Source: Halobellus litoreus
GTDB lineage: Archaea > Halobacteriota > Halobacteria > Halobacteriales > Haloferacaceae
Length of the DNA stretch: 64,000 bases
Direction of reading: 5' to 3'
Assembly (NCBI RefSeq): GCF_024464595.1
Contig: NZ_JANHAW010000001.1
Span: 434,001-498,000, forward strand
The translations under genes and the position numbers were made by a program. This document shows positions 6,951-15,401 of this stretch, in pieces; position 1 is the stretch's first letter; the number at the start of each line of letters is the position of its first letter. The notes beneath the pieces were generated by a model. It was not told where the DNA came from. It made no database searches and was given only the letters and a program-made list of their open reading frames with translations.

Positions 6951-8888
6951 TCACCGGTACGACCGCAACGACGGATCGGCAGACGAGCGGGTACGACGAG
7001 CGGGTTCAATCCGGGTGAGTGCGTGCTGGAAATCGCTGCGCGTTATCGTCGGTGTCTCGTCCGTCCGTGCCTCGGTGTCTGCAGGTTGGTTCTCGGTCCC
7101 ACGGCCCTCCCCGATGGCGGCTCTGAGTGCAGTCATCGCAGCTTCGTCGCACACCGCAGCGATATCCGCACCGGAGTAGCGGTCGTCAGTTACGCGTGCC
7201 AACCACTCAGGGGCCACGTCGTCGGCCAACCGTCGATCTTGGAGGTGGGTTTGAAAAATCTCTCTCCGGGCCTGTTTGTCGGGCGTTGAAACCTCGATTT
7301 CGATGCTAAATCGGCCGGGGCGCCGCACGGCTGGATCGAGCATATCGACCCGGTTCGTCGCCGCGATGACGATGACGTCCCCGAGCGGTTCCATTCCGTC
7401 GAGTTCCGCCAGCAGTTGATTGACGATGCTGTCTGTGATGTCGCTCCCGGCACTGTACCCACCCCGTTTCGCAGCGATACTATCGAACTCGTCGAAGAAG
7501 ATCAGCGCGGGGGCGACCGCTCGGGCATTTACGAAGAGGTCGCGCACCGATCGTTCGGATTCACCGAAGTGCTTGTCGAATATTTCCGGGCCTTTGACCG
7601 ACAGGAAGCTGTGGTCGCTCTCGTTCGCCACTGCCTTGGCGAGCATCGTTTTCCCGGTGCCTGGCGGTCCGTGGAGGAGCACTCCCGTAGGCGGGTCGAT
7701 GTCGAGGGCCTCGAATTGGGTTGGGTATTTTTTCGGCCAGACGACAGCCTCCCGCAGGCGGCGTTTTGCCGTATCGAGCCCTCCGACGTCGTCGTACGAG
7801 ACCTCAGGAACCGAGGGAGTTCCCACGAGATGCGGGATGTGTCCTTCGATGTCGGTGGATTCTGTGTCCGTGGCCTTCTGCGCGTCCATTGGGTCCTCGT
7901 TTTGGCCACTCGAACGGGCGGCACCCGGTGACACCTCGGGATCGTCTCCATGAGTGTCGCTGTCGGTCAGTGATGTCAACGAGTCGCTATCCTCGCCCCC
8001 TGTCGAGGTCCCTCTCACGCTACTCTCACGACGACCTTTGCGCTCCCCGATCTCCTCGAATGCCGTCCGGAGTGCAGTCTGGTCGATCCTGGCTCGGTCC
8101 GATTGCGCGTCAGCGATCGAGATTTGGACAGCGCGTTCCACCGCAGCGACGATCTCGGCGGTCACAAACCCACTCGTGAGATCGACACAGCGCTCGTAAT
8201 CGACATCGGGCGCGACAGCGTCGAGTACGTCGAGGTGGTCTGTGACCGAGTGAATCTCCTCAGTGAGGAGTTGCCGGCGACGCGTCTCGTCCGGGCTGTC
8301 TAACCCCATCACGATGTCAATCCGCCCTGACCGACGGACAGTACGTTCGACGTCACTCAAGTGCGTCGCCGTTGCCACAACGAGAGCGTTCTCTTCGGCG
8401 GCATCGATTGCGTCCAGCGTCGATTTGAGAGCCGCCCCGACCTGGCTTGGGCGTCCGTACTCGTCTTCGTTATCAGTCGGTGCGATTGCATCGAACTCGT
8501 CGAGAAACAGGACGCAGGGTGCAGAAGATCGAACGAATTGTACCAGATCAGCGAGGATCTGTGCCGTTTCGTCGGGCGATTCGAGCGGCAAATCCGTCGG
8601 CGTAACCTGAATCTGATCGAAGTCCAGTTCACCGATGAGTGCCCGGGCGAGATGCGTCTTGCCGACGCCGGACGGCCCGTGTATCAGGACGCCGCTGGCA
8701 CCGACCGTTTCGTGACGGTCGGTGACCGCCGGATCGATCACGGACTCTCGAAGCCGACGTTTTCGCTCTTCCAACCCTGCGACGTCGCTGAATCGGATCT
8801 CGAACGGTGGTTCGACCCCGACAAGTCCTTGGAGGTCAACGTCGGTCCCATCTTGCTTCGCCGGTGGCTTCTTGTCGCCCTCAGTCAC
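6951..8888 (-). CDS. CDC48-like AAA ATPase with two AAA domains and no CDC48 N-domain
   Basis: 645 residues from the GTG at 8888, chosen because GGAGGT lies 7 nt upstream and an ATTTTATTA box about 30 nt upstream on the coding strand; the frame stays open to 9197 but that part looks non-coding. AAA domain 1: Walker A GPSGVGKT (71-78), Walker B VLFLDEFD (126-133). A Ser/Asp-rich linker spans about 281-360. Domain 2 is closer to canonical: GPPGTGKT (407-414), LIFFDEFD (462-469), with arginine finger region RRPGR (522-526). It lacks the N-terminal substrate domain of CDC48, so its client selection differs. No neighbour suggests a partner. Base composition is less GC-rich than neighbouring genes. 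Confidence 0.88.
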   Translation of the reverse strand: MTEGDKKPPAKQDGTDVDLQGLVGVEPPFEIRFSDVAGLEERKRRLRESVIDPAVTDRHETVGASGVLIHGPSGVGKTHLARALIGELDFDQIQVTPTDLPLESPDETAQILADLVQFVRSSAPCVLFLDEFDAIAPTDNEDEYGRPSQVGAALKSTLDAIDAAEENALVVATATHLSDVERTVRRSGRIDIVMGLDSPDETRRRQLLTEEIHSVTDHLDVLDAVAPDVDYERCVDLTSGFVTAEIVAAVERAVQISIADAQSDRARIDQTALRTAFEEIGERKGRRESSVRGTSTGGEDSDSLTSLTDSDTHGDDPEVSPGAARSSGQNEDPMDAQKATDTESTDIEGHIPHLVGTPSVPEVSYDDVGGLDTAKRRLREAVVWPKKYPTQFEALDIDPPTGVLLHGPPGTGKTMLAKAVANESDHSFLSVKGPEIFDKHFGESERSVRDLFVNARAVAPALIFFDEFDSIAAKRGGYSAGSDITDSIVNQLLAELDGMEPLGDVIVIAATNRVDMLDPAVRRPGRFSIEIEVSTPDKQARREIFQTHLQDRRLADDVAPEWLARVTDDRYSGADIAAVCDEAAMTALRAAIGEGRGTENQPADTEARTDETPTITRSDFQHALTRIEPARRTRSSADPSLRSYR

Positions 8889-9368
8889 AGTGATGACCTC
8901 CTTTTTGTTCAATAGTAATAAAATTAGGAACACCCACCACCGGGCACCGTGCACTCGGATTCCAGAGTTTCTCGACCTTTCACGCGGAATCGCCGACGAG
9001 AGCGCCGACCGCTGGATCGTCCCGGTGGACGTCCCTCTCTGGCGAGCCGCATAGATGCCCCGAATCGCAAAGTGGATCCAAGAGTCTCGAGTCCCGACCC
9101 GTGAGTAGCGAAATACCGAGACCGACGCGACTGCAGTCCGTGATCGAGGACCTGTCTCGTGTCTTGCCATAGCGACCGTCTGACGGATAATTAACATCAG
9201 TGTCTGCCCACTCTGACGACCTCGATGCAGCGGAGTTGACCAAATTCTGGGTTAGATATTTACAAAGCTCTCAAAGAATGCAATTTCCCACCACGACGGT
9301 GCTGATCTCCCGAGTGAAAGTCGCCTCGGCACCGGACATTCTTGTACGCGTCCGGCGAACCACAGAGT
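8889..9368. other. 480-bp intergenic stretch, AT-richer, no convincing gene
   Basis: This is upstream of the AAA gene. It holds its likely TATA-like box (plus-strand TAATAAAA near 8917-8924) and the SD-like GGAGGT (complement of 8896-8901). Short open frames on both strands show no haloarchaeal codon pattern or domain. Several AT-rich patches (for example 9249-9300) stand out from the rest of the window. Confidence 0.5.
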
Positions 9369-9794
9369 ATGTCCCTCCAATCCGCGACCCGCGACCGGTT
9401 CCGCCCGTGGTACCTCCTCGACGTCGCCGCCTTCCTGCTCGGAGCGGGCGGTTCGATCCGGCGTACCGTCGGATTCGACGAATTCGCCTCCCTGACGGCG
9501 TTCGCGGCGGTCACGGCCGTCGTCTCCGGCCTCTTCGCCGTAGTCGTCCTCCGCTTCACCGTCGGCAACCTCTGGGGGTACGCCGTCGAGTACGTCAACG
9601 CGGGCGGTCAGTGGACGGACCTCCCGTTTCTCGTCCCCGTGGGCGGCGGCCTCGCCGCTGTCGCGGTGACGTACGCGGCGACGACGAGCCTCGGTGCGGC
9701 CGCTTGGGCGGGCTTCTGGACCTTCGCCGTCGCCGCCGGAGTCGTCGCCGTCGCCGTCTCCCTGGCTGCCGGGTACAGCGAAGCGTCGGCCTGA
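9369..9794 (+). CDS. Small integral membrane protein, four predicted helices
   Basis: 141 residues from the ATG at 9369. After a basic N-terminus (MSLQSATRDRFRPW) come hydrophobic segments at about 17-29, 38-62, 83-101 and 106-135, the last rich in Ala and Val. No motif identifies a function. A perfect hairpin follows 23 bp after the stop, shared with the convergent hydrolase gene. Confidence 0.65.
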   Translation: MSLQSATRDRFRPWYLLDVAAFLLGAGGSIRRTVGFDEFASLTAFAAVTAVVSGLFAVVVLRFTVGNLWGYAVEYVNAGGQWTDLPFLVPVGGGLAAVAVTYAATTSLGAAAWAGFWTFAVAAGVVAVAVSLAAGYSEASA

Positions 9795-9816
9795 TACTGA
9801 TTACTCCCACTGTTTA

Positions 9817-9852
9817 CCGCCGAGCGCCACCCCCGCTGACGGCGCTCGGCGG
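9817..9852. terminator. Bidirectional hairpin between convergent genes
   Basis: Perfect 12-bp inverted repeat CCGCCGAGCGCC (9817-9828) and GGCGCTCGGCGG (9841-9852) with a 12-nt loop. It sits between the stops of the membrane protein (9794) and the hydrolase (9887), where either transcript would end. Confidence 0.6.
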
Positions 9853-9886
9853 GAAGAGACGAGCGTAATCCGTATGAGACGGGGCG

Positions 9887-10576
9887 CTATCGCGACCGTT
9901 CGGCGAGGAGCGGAGCCAGGAAGTCCGCGACCGCAGTCGCGACTTTCCCGCCCTGCCCGATGAAGAAGTGGTCCGCCGAGATCTCGACGACCTCGAAGCC
10001 GCACGCTTCGGCGGCCGCGACGACAGGGCCGACGTCTGCGACGTCGTCGCGGGTGCCGTAGAGGACCTGCCCCGGAATTTCGGCGGGTATCGATTCCAGA
10101 TCGGCGACGGCGTCGACCCCGCCGATTCCCGACGCGTCCGGCGCGTCGGGATCCGAGCGATCCGAGCCGAGAGACGCCGGGGGAGCGAGGGCGGCGACGC
10201 CGGCGACGTGCGCACCGTGCGCTGCCGCCGAGAGCGCGAGCGCGCCGCCGAAACTGAACCCGAAGAGTCCGACCTTCTCGTACCGATCGCGCGCCCACGC
10301 GACGGCGTTCAGCACGTCCGTTCGCTCTCCCCGGCCGCCGTCCCACGGGCCGTAGTCGAAGCGGAGACAGTCGATTCCCCTCTCGCGCAGTTCCTCGCTC
10401 ACCGCTCGGAGCCGCTGATCGCCGCGGTGGCCGCCGTGCCGCGGGTGCGGCGGACAGGCGACTACGCAGGCCGTGTTTGAACCCGCCGCATCGGCTGGAC
10501 GTTCCGGGTTCTCGGCGGCGACGTCGAGTGTCCCGCGAGCGTCGCGGCCGCCCGGCAGCAGGATCGTCTCTGGCAT
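9887..10576 (-). CDS. Alpha/beta hydrolase (dienelactone-hydrolase-like)
   Basis: 229 residues. The nucleophile elbow GFSFGG gives Ser108, and the rest of the triad is likely Asp177 (LYGTRDDV) and His203 (SADHFF). HPRHGG near 45 looks like the oxyanion-hole region. The size fits a soluble cytoplasmic dienelactone-hydrolase or Tex30/KANL3-like hydrolase. Substrate unknown. It is divergent from pspA with 59 bp between the starts. Confidence 0.82.
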   Translation of the reverse strand: MPETILLPGGRDARGTLDVAAENPERPADAAGSNTACVVACPPHPRHGGHRGDQRLRAVSEELRERGIDCLRFDYGPWDGGRGERTDVLNAVAWARDRYEKVGLFGFSFGGALALSAAAHGAHVAGVAALAPPASLGSDRSDPDAPDASGIGGVDAVADLESIPAEIPGQVLYGTRDDVADVGPVVAAAEACGFEVVEISADHFFIGQGGKVATAVADFLAPLLAERSR

Positions 10577-10635
10577 TCGGTTTCGGTCGGTTGGGGACGT
10601 GAGGTTTTAACTCCGCCGTGCCCAACGTGGGACGT

Positions 10636-11463
10636 ATGGGAATCCTCTCACGCGCGTCCTACGTCGTCCGCTCGAAGCTCAACGCCCTCCTCAACCGCGC
10701 GGAGGACCCGACGGAGACGCTCGATTACTCCTACGAGCAGATGCGCGACGAACTCCAGGACGTCAAACAGGGCATCGCCGATCTGACGACCCAGAAGAAG
10801 CGCCTGGAGATCCAGAAGCGACGGCTCGAAGAGAACGTCGAGAAGCACAACGACCAGGCCAGAGAGGCCGTGCGACAGGACCGAGACGACCTCGCTCGGC
10901 AGGCCTTAGAGAAGAAGCAGGCGAAGATGAACCAGATCGAGGAGCTGGAGGGACAGATCGCCGAGCTCCAGTCGACGCAGGAGAACCTCGTCGAGAAGAA
11001 GAACGAACTCCAGAACCGGATCGAGGAGTTCCGGACGAAGAAGGAGACGATGAAGGCGCGCTACGAGGCCGCCGAGGCCTCCTCGCGCGTCTCCGAGGCG
11101 ATGACGGGCGTCGGCGACGAGATGAACGACGTCTCCCGCGCCATCGAGCGCGCGGAGGAGCGCACCGACGAGATGGAGGCCCGCTCGGAGGCGATGGACG
11201 AGCTCGTCGACACCGGCGCGTTCGAGGACGCGATGTCCGACAAGGACAGCATCGACCGCGAACTCGAATCGGGCCGGACGAGCGCCGAGGTCGACTCCGA
11301 ACTGGAGACGCTGAAGGCCGAGATGGGCGGCGGTGCCGAGGAGTCCGCCGAGACGGAGTCGGCATCGACGGCCGACGTCGAAGACGAGTCCGCCGCCGAC
11401 GTCGACGTTTCCGACGCCGAGGTCGAAGCCGAACTGGAAGAGCTGAAAGACGACGAGAACTGA
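10636..11463 (+). CDS. pspA: PspA/IM30 (Vipp1) family membrane-protecting protein
   Basis: 275 residues from the ATG at 10636; a TTTTAA box 26-31 nt upstream indicates a leaderless transcript. The N-terminus MGILSRASYVVRSKLNALL forms the amphipathic membrane-binding helix, then comes the family stretch EDPTETLDYSYEQM and a long coiled coil to about residue 200. The last 60 residues are an acidic Ala/Glu/Asp extension beyond the bacterial length of about 220. Family members polymerise on damaged membranes and support bilayer integrity. The next gene encodes a membrane protein on the same strand. Confidence 0.92.
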   Translation: MGILSRASYVVRSKLNALLNRAEDPTETLDYSYEQMRDELQDVKQGIADLTTQKKRLEIQKRRLEENVEKHNDQAREAVRQDRDDLARQALEKKQAKMNQIEELEGQIAELQSTQENLVEKKNELQNRIEEFRTKKETMKARYEAAEASSRVSEAMTGVGDEMNDVSRAIERAEERTDEMEARSEAMDELVDTGAFEDAMSDKDSIDRELESGRTSAEVDSELETLKAEMGGGAEESAETESASTADVEDESAADVDVSDAEVEAELEELKDDEN

Positions 11464-11606
11464 GGCGATTCGTTGGCGTCGTTCGCCCGTGACGGCTCTC
11501 CGAGTGGCGCTGGAACCGGGAAATCGCCATCAGAGGCCGCAAGACGCTCCGGCAGAGCGTCGCCGCGTCGAATCGGGTTGCAGGTGCGGCAATTCCGGAT
11601 GGACAT

Positions 11607-12707
11607 ATGAGCGAAGAGAACGCGTCGGGGAGCGACGATCCGAGCGACACGATGCGCAGACGGGCCGAAGAGAGCCGGCTGAAGCTCTGGATGCTGCTGG
11701 AGGCGAACCGGTGGGTCGTCGCCGCCGTCGTCCTCGCGGCCTTCGTCGCCGGGTCCGTCGCCGTCGCATCGATCCTCCCGTCGCGCGTCGTCGTCGAGGT
11801 CGGCGACCCGGTCGAGACGCTGTTTCAGGCGCTCGTGACGGCGACGATCACGGGCGTCACGCTCGTCGTCTCGATCAACTCGCTGGTGCTCTCCCAAGAG
11901 CTCGGCCCGCTCGGCGATCAGCGCGAGCGGATGGAGGGCGCGATGTCGTTCCGCCGGGACGTCGAAGACGAACTCGGGATGGACGTCGCACCGGCGACCC
12001 CGGCGGCGTTCCTCCGCGAACTGATCGGCGCGGCGGAGGACCGGGCGCGAGCGCTCTCGGACGCCGCAGAAGCGATGGAGGGCGACGACGCCGGGCGCGT
12101 AACGGAGTACGCGGCGGAACTCCGGCGGCACGCGTCCTCGATCGAATCGGAACTCTCGGGCGAGGAGTTCGGCACCTTCGACGTGCTGTCGGCGGCGCTG
12201 AACTTCAACTACTCGTGGAAGATCTACGAGGCCCGCGGACTGCGGGCGTCCCTCGGCGAGAGCGCGCCGCCATCGGAGCAGGAGGGCGCTGGGGAGTCCG
12301 CGAGCCCAGACGGGAGCGAGGTCCGAGGGGTGTCGGAGGCGCTCGACGACGTGGTGGCCGTACTGACGCTGTTCGGCCCCGCCCGGGAGCACGTCAAGAC
12401 GCTGTACTTCCAGTGGGAACTCGTCGACCTCTCGCGGGCGATGCTGTACAGCGCCGTTCCGGCGCTCCTCGTCGCGACGAACGTGCTGCTCTTCCACGGG
12501 GTGCTCCCCGCGTTTTCGGCGACGACGCTCGGCGTGGCGCACTACGTCTGGATCGTCGCGCTGGCGACGGCGGTCACGCTGGCCCCCTTCGCCATCCTCC
12601 TGTCGTTCGTCCTGCGGATCGGAACGGTCGCGAAGCGCACGCTCTCGATCGGCCCGCTCATCCTGCGGACGACGAGCGGGGAAGAGCACGATCGGAGAGA
12701 CGGGTAA
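11607..12707 (+). CDS. Haloarchaeal four-helix membrane protein of unknown function
   Basis: 366 residues. Two helices lie near the N-terminus (about 36-58 and 68-94), then a roughly 190-residue acidic soluble region, then two helices near the C-terminus (about 290-312 and 318-346). The soluble part contains VTATITGVTLVVSINSLVLSQELGPLGDQ at its membrane edge, which looks well structured. No enzyme motif is seen. It starts 143 bp after pspA on the same strand, so a role in envelope stress is possible but only inferred. Confidence 0.72.
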   Translation: MSEENASGSDDPSDTMRRRAEESRLKLWMLLEANRWVVAAVVLAAFVAGSVAVASILPSRVVVEVGDPVETLFQALVTATITGVTLVVSINSLVLSQELGPLGDQRERMEGAMSFRRDVEDELGMDVAPATPAAFLRELIGAAEDRARALSDAAEAMEGDDAGRVTEYAAELRRHASSIESELSGEEFGTFDVLSAALNFNYSWKIYEARGLRASLGESAPPSEQEGAGESASPDGSEVRGVSEALDDVVAVLTLFGPAREHVKTLYFQWELVDLSRAMLYSAVPALLVATNVLLFHGVLPAFSATTLGVAHYVWIVALATAVTLAPFAILLSFVLRIGTVAKRTLSIGPLILRTTSGEEHDRRDG

Positions 12708-12768
12708 GGGGTGAATTCCCCGGGCCGAGTCGACAGTATCAGTAGCCGTCGGCCGCGATAGTCCCTCA

Positions 12769-14340
12769 ATGACCGAGACGATCGACGCGGTTCGCGCGGC
12801 ACTCGACCCCGAGCGACGTGCGGCGTTCGAGCGACGCGTCGAGCGCGAGGCGGAATCACTGCGGGGGGACGTCGCCGCCGGACTGTTCGACGCGCCGGAC
12901 TTCGCGGTCGGTCTCGAACTGGAGGGCTACGTCGTCGACGAGGACGGGAGCCTCGCGGCCGCGCCAGACCACCTCTTCGACATCGACGGCTGTAGCCGCG
13001 AACTCGGCGTCCACAACGCCGAACTCCACACCGCCCCCGACGTGGTCTGTGACGCCGGGCTTCGCCGGCAACTCGGCGAACTCGACGCGACCCACTCGAC
13101 GGTCCAGCGAACGCTCGCGGAGTCGGATCGGCGCTTCGTCCTCGACGCGATGTGGACCGTGCCGCCCTCGGAGGGGACGGTGCGGTATCTCGAACGCGGC
13201 GAGGAGACTGACGGCGTCTTCCTCGCGACCAATATGCGCCCCGTTCCCAGGTACGTCGCACTCGGCTCGCGGATCCGGGAGGCCAACGGGGGGCGGACCG
13301 ACCTCGACCTCCCCGGGCTGGCGTCGGCGAAGTCGATGCTCGTCGAGTCGCTCGCGACGTCGATGCAGCCGCACCTGCAGGTGCCCGATCCGGACGACGT
13401 GCCCCGCTACCTGAACGTCGCGACGCGGACGATGGGGCCGATTCTCTCGCTCACGGCGAACTCGCCGTTCCTGCCGGCGGACCGCTACGAAGGCGAGTGG
13501 GCCGGGGACGACGGTCTGGCGGCGATCCTCGAACGGACGCCGCACGAACTCCGGATTCCGATCTTCGAGCGCTCCGTCGACGAGGGATCGAACAAGTGCC
13601 GCGTCCCGCGCGACGTCGAGACGATCGACGAACTGATCGACCGCATCGCGTCGGACCCGACGCTCGTCGCGCCGCCCGACCTCGACGACCCGGTCGAGAG
13701 CGGCGATCCGACGGGCAAAGGCGACGTCGGAAGCGACCGGTATCCCGCCTTCGGCGCGAAGCGTGGCACCTACTGGCGGTGGGTCCGCCCGGTGTTCGGC
13801 GGCGACGTCCCCCGCGGGGCCGACGGCGGGCCGTCGCCCGACGCCGACGAGGGATCGGTCCGGATCGAGTACCGCCCACTCCCGACGCAACCGACGCTGC
13901 GGGACACCGTCGGGGTGCAGTCGCTCGTCGTTGGCGTCCTGGTCGGCGTCGACGCCACCGATCACCCGCTCGCGACGCTGCCCTGGGAGCAGGGCCGCGA
14001 CTCGTTCTACGCGGCGGTCGACGACGGCCCCGACGCCGACCTCCGGTGGGTGACTCGCGAGGGCGAACGAACGACGGCAACCGGGCGGATCTACGACGAA
14101 CTGTTTGCGCTCGCGCGGCGCGGCCTCAACGAACTCGGCGTCGGCGCGGAGACGATCGAGTGGGCGCTGGCCCCGATCGAAGCGCGCCGCGAATCGGCGC
14201 ACACCGCGCCGAGCGCCTGGAAGCGCGCCGCGGTTCGCGACGCCGTCGCCGACGGCGCGTCGGTGTCGGCCGCGGTCCGCGAGATGCAGTCGACGTACGT
14301 CGAGCGGTCCGCAAGCGGCGTGCCGTTCGCACAGTGGTGA
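12769..14340 (+). CDS. GCS2-like carboxylate-amine ligase homologue
   Basis: 523 residues. The segment VGLELEGYVVDEDGSL near 45-60 matches the start of the GCS2/YbdK fold, where the acidic strand binds metal-ATP, and VHNAELHTAPDVV (84-96), RIPIFERS and VRIEYRPLPTQPT match later conserved blocks. GCS2 enzymes join glutamate to cysteine or related amines; haloarchaea make gamma-glutamylcysteine. This protein is clearly longer than the usual about 360-residue haloarchaeal GshA, with an added C-terminal helical part. Substrate is therefore open. Confidence 0.72.
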   Translation: MTETIDAVRAALDPERRAAFERRVEREAESLRGDVAAGLFDAPDFAVGLELEGYVVDEDGSLAAAPDHLFDIDGCSRELGVHNAELHTAPDVVCDAGLRRQLGELDATHSTVQRTLAESDRRFVLDAMWTVPPSEGTVRYLERGEETDGVFLATNMRPVPRYVALGSRIREANGGRTDLDLPGLASAKSMLVESLATSMQPHLQVPDPDDVPRYLNVATRTMGPILSLTANSPFLPADRYEGEWAGDDGLAAILERTPHELRIPIFERSVDEGSNKCRVPRDVETIDELIDRIASDPTLVAPPDLDDPVESGDPTGKGDVGSDRYPAFGAKRGTYWRWVRPVFGGDVPRGADGGPSPDADEGSVRIEYRPLPTQPTLRDTVGVQSLVVGVLVGVDATDHPLATLPWEQGRDSFYAAVDDGPDADLRWVTREGERTTATGRIYDELFALARRGLNELGVGAETIEWALAPIEARRESAHTAPSAWKRAAVRDAVADGASVSAAVREMQSTYVERSASGVPFAQW

Positions 14341-14406
14341 GGGTCCGCGAGCGTCGACGACCGCATTGTCCGTCGACGGCCGTCGGCGCTTCTCTCGTCG
14401 ACGAGG

Positions 14407-14829
14407 TCAGCGGTCCGTCTGTTCTCGGACGACCGCGTCCAGCCGGTCGAGGTAGGCCTCCCGGGGGAGCTGATACGCCGCTCGGTAGTCGACGTCGCCG
14501 TCGGCGAAGCGAGCCGCCAGGTCGTTCGCGCCCGCGACGGCGGCCTCGCGGCTCTCGTAGGACTCGACGGCCGCCTCGACCTCGGGTTCGAGCGTGAGCG
14601 CGACGTGCCAGGTGTCGGTCGGCCTCCGCGACGCCCCGGGTCGCCGCGCCCGAGACCGGTTCGAGATCAGTATCGTCGGGATGCACTCGGCGGGGAGGTC
14701 GTTGCCCTCGTTGAACACGTCCGGCCGGTAGACCAGGATCCGCCGACCGTGCGGTTCGTCGTTCCAGAGTTTCCACCCGTCCGGCGGGTCCGCGGCGGCC
14801 GACTCGTCGGATCCGTCGGTCCCGGTCAT
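14407..14829 (-). CDS. Uncharacterised haloarchaeal protein
   Basis: 140 residues from the ATG at 14829 (MTGTDGSDESAAADPP); the frame continues upstream to 15129 but that part overlaps an 18-bp repeat and looks non-coding. A core HGRRILVYRPDVFNEGNDLPAECIP is followed by TWHVALTLEPEVEAAVE and helices to the end. It may belong to a haloarchaeal domain of unknown function. It converges with the GCS2-like gene, stop to stop in 66 bp. Confidence 0.72.
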   Translation of the reverse strand: MTGTDGSDESAAADPPDGWKLWNDEPHGRRILVYRPDVFNEGNDLPAECIPTILISNRSRARRPGASRRPTDTWHVALTLEPEVEAAVESYESREAAVAGANDLAARFADGDVDYRAAYQLPREAYLDRLDAVVREQTDR

Positions 14830-15401
14830 ACGCCCGAGCGGGTCGTCGGTGCGGTCACGCTCGTCGCCGCAGTCACGCACGTCGCTGCGGCCTCTCTCGT
14901 CGATGCAGCCTGCACCGACACCTCGTCTCCGATGCGGCCCGAACGTGGCGACCGCGATCCGGTCGACCGTGACGCCGAAACCCGTTCCATAGTGCGTCTT
15001 GGTGCGTCCGCCTACAAATACTGTCGCGTTAGCGTCCCGGCGGGGTGAACGCTCCGAGCGATCGCTACTCCGATTCGGCAACCGGCCACCTCCGCGCGGT
15101 CGACCGCGGGACAGCCCCGTCGCAGTCACCCAGGATCGAAGGAAGGCTTATGTATGTTGATCACTCACATACTTTCAGTCTCGGTCAATCGGATCGAGTG
15201 ACCGCCCGCACACGCACCGCCGTCGAAATCGACGTTTTGTCGCCCCGTCGCCGTCTCGTCGCCGTCGCCCCGTGACGCCCCGTCGCGCGTGTGTGTCGTG
15301 GTATGTGCAAACATATCATAATACGGTGGGCGGACGACGCGTCTGCCGTGACCCGCCGGCGAACGGCGGGATGGCCTGTCGCTCCCCGGGACGGACAAAC
15401 A
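14830..15401. other. 572-bp intergenic region with repeats and promoter signals for the prkA operon
   Basis: Holds four 18-bp degenerate repeats (14848-14919), an inverted repeat GTATGT-N9-ACATAC (15152-15172) next to GGCTTATGTA, and a second inverted repeat TATGT-GCAA-ACATA (15302-15315) joined to an AT-rich box CATATCATAATAC (15312-15324). The second box lies about 80 nt before the prkA ATG, so the mRNA probably has a leader. No gene is supported here. Confidence 0.55.
15302..15324 (+). promoter_or_regulatory. Likely promoter/operator of the prkA operon
   Basis: TATGT-GCAA-ACATA dyad overlapping the AT-rich box ATATCATAATAC. The same TATGT...ACATA arms recur 150 bp upstream at 15153-15171 with a longer spacer, which suggests a common binding protein. 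Distance to the ATG at 15402 leaves a leader of roughly 50 nt. Confidence 0.45.

Noticed and set aside
6724-7179. Plus-strand open frame of 151 codons
   Set aside because: It crosses the structured element and runs antisense into the end of the AAA gene; no domain seen.
8889-9197. N-terminal extension of the AAA ATPase to an ATG at 9197
   Set aside because: The extension is AT-richer with no codon bias, and a GGAGGT and TATA-like box support GTG 8888.
11061-12689. 542-codon minus-strand frame opposite PspA and the membrane protein
   Set aside because: Antisense shadow with Arg-rich low-complexity text; no domain.
14830-15129. Upstream extension of the uncharacterised protein gene ending at 14407
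   Set aside because: It runs through an 18-bp repeat and Arg-rich text; the ATG at 14829 starts an acidic, haloarchaeal-like protein.
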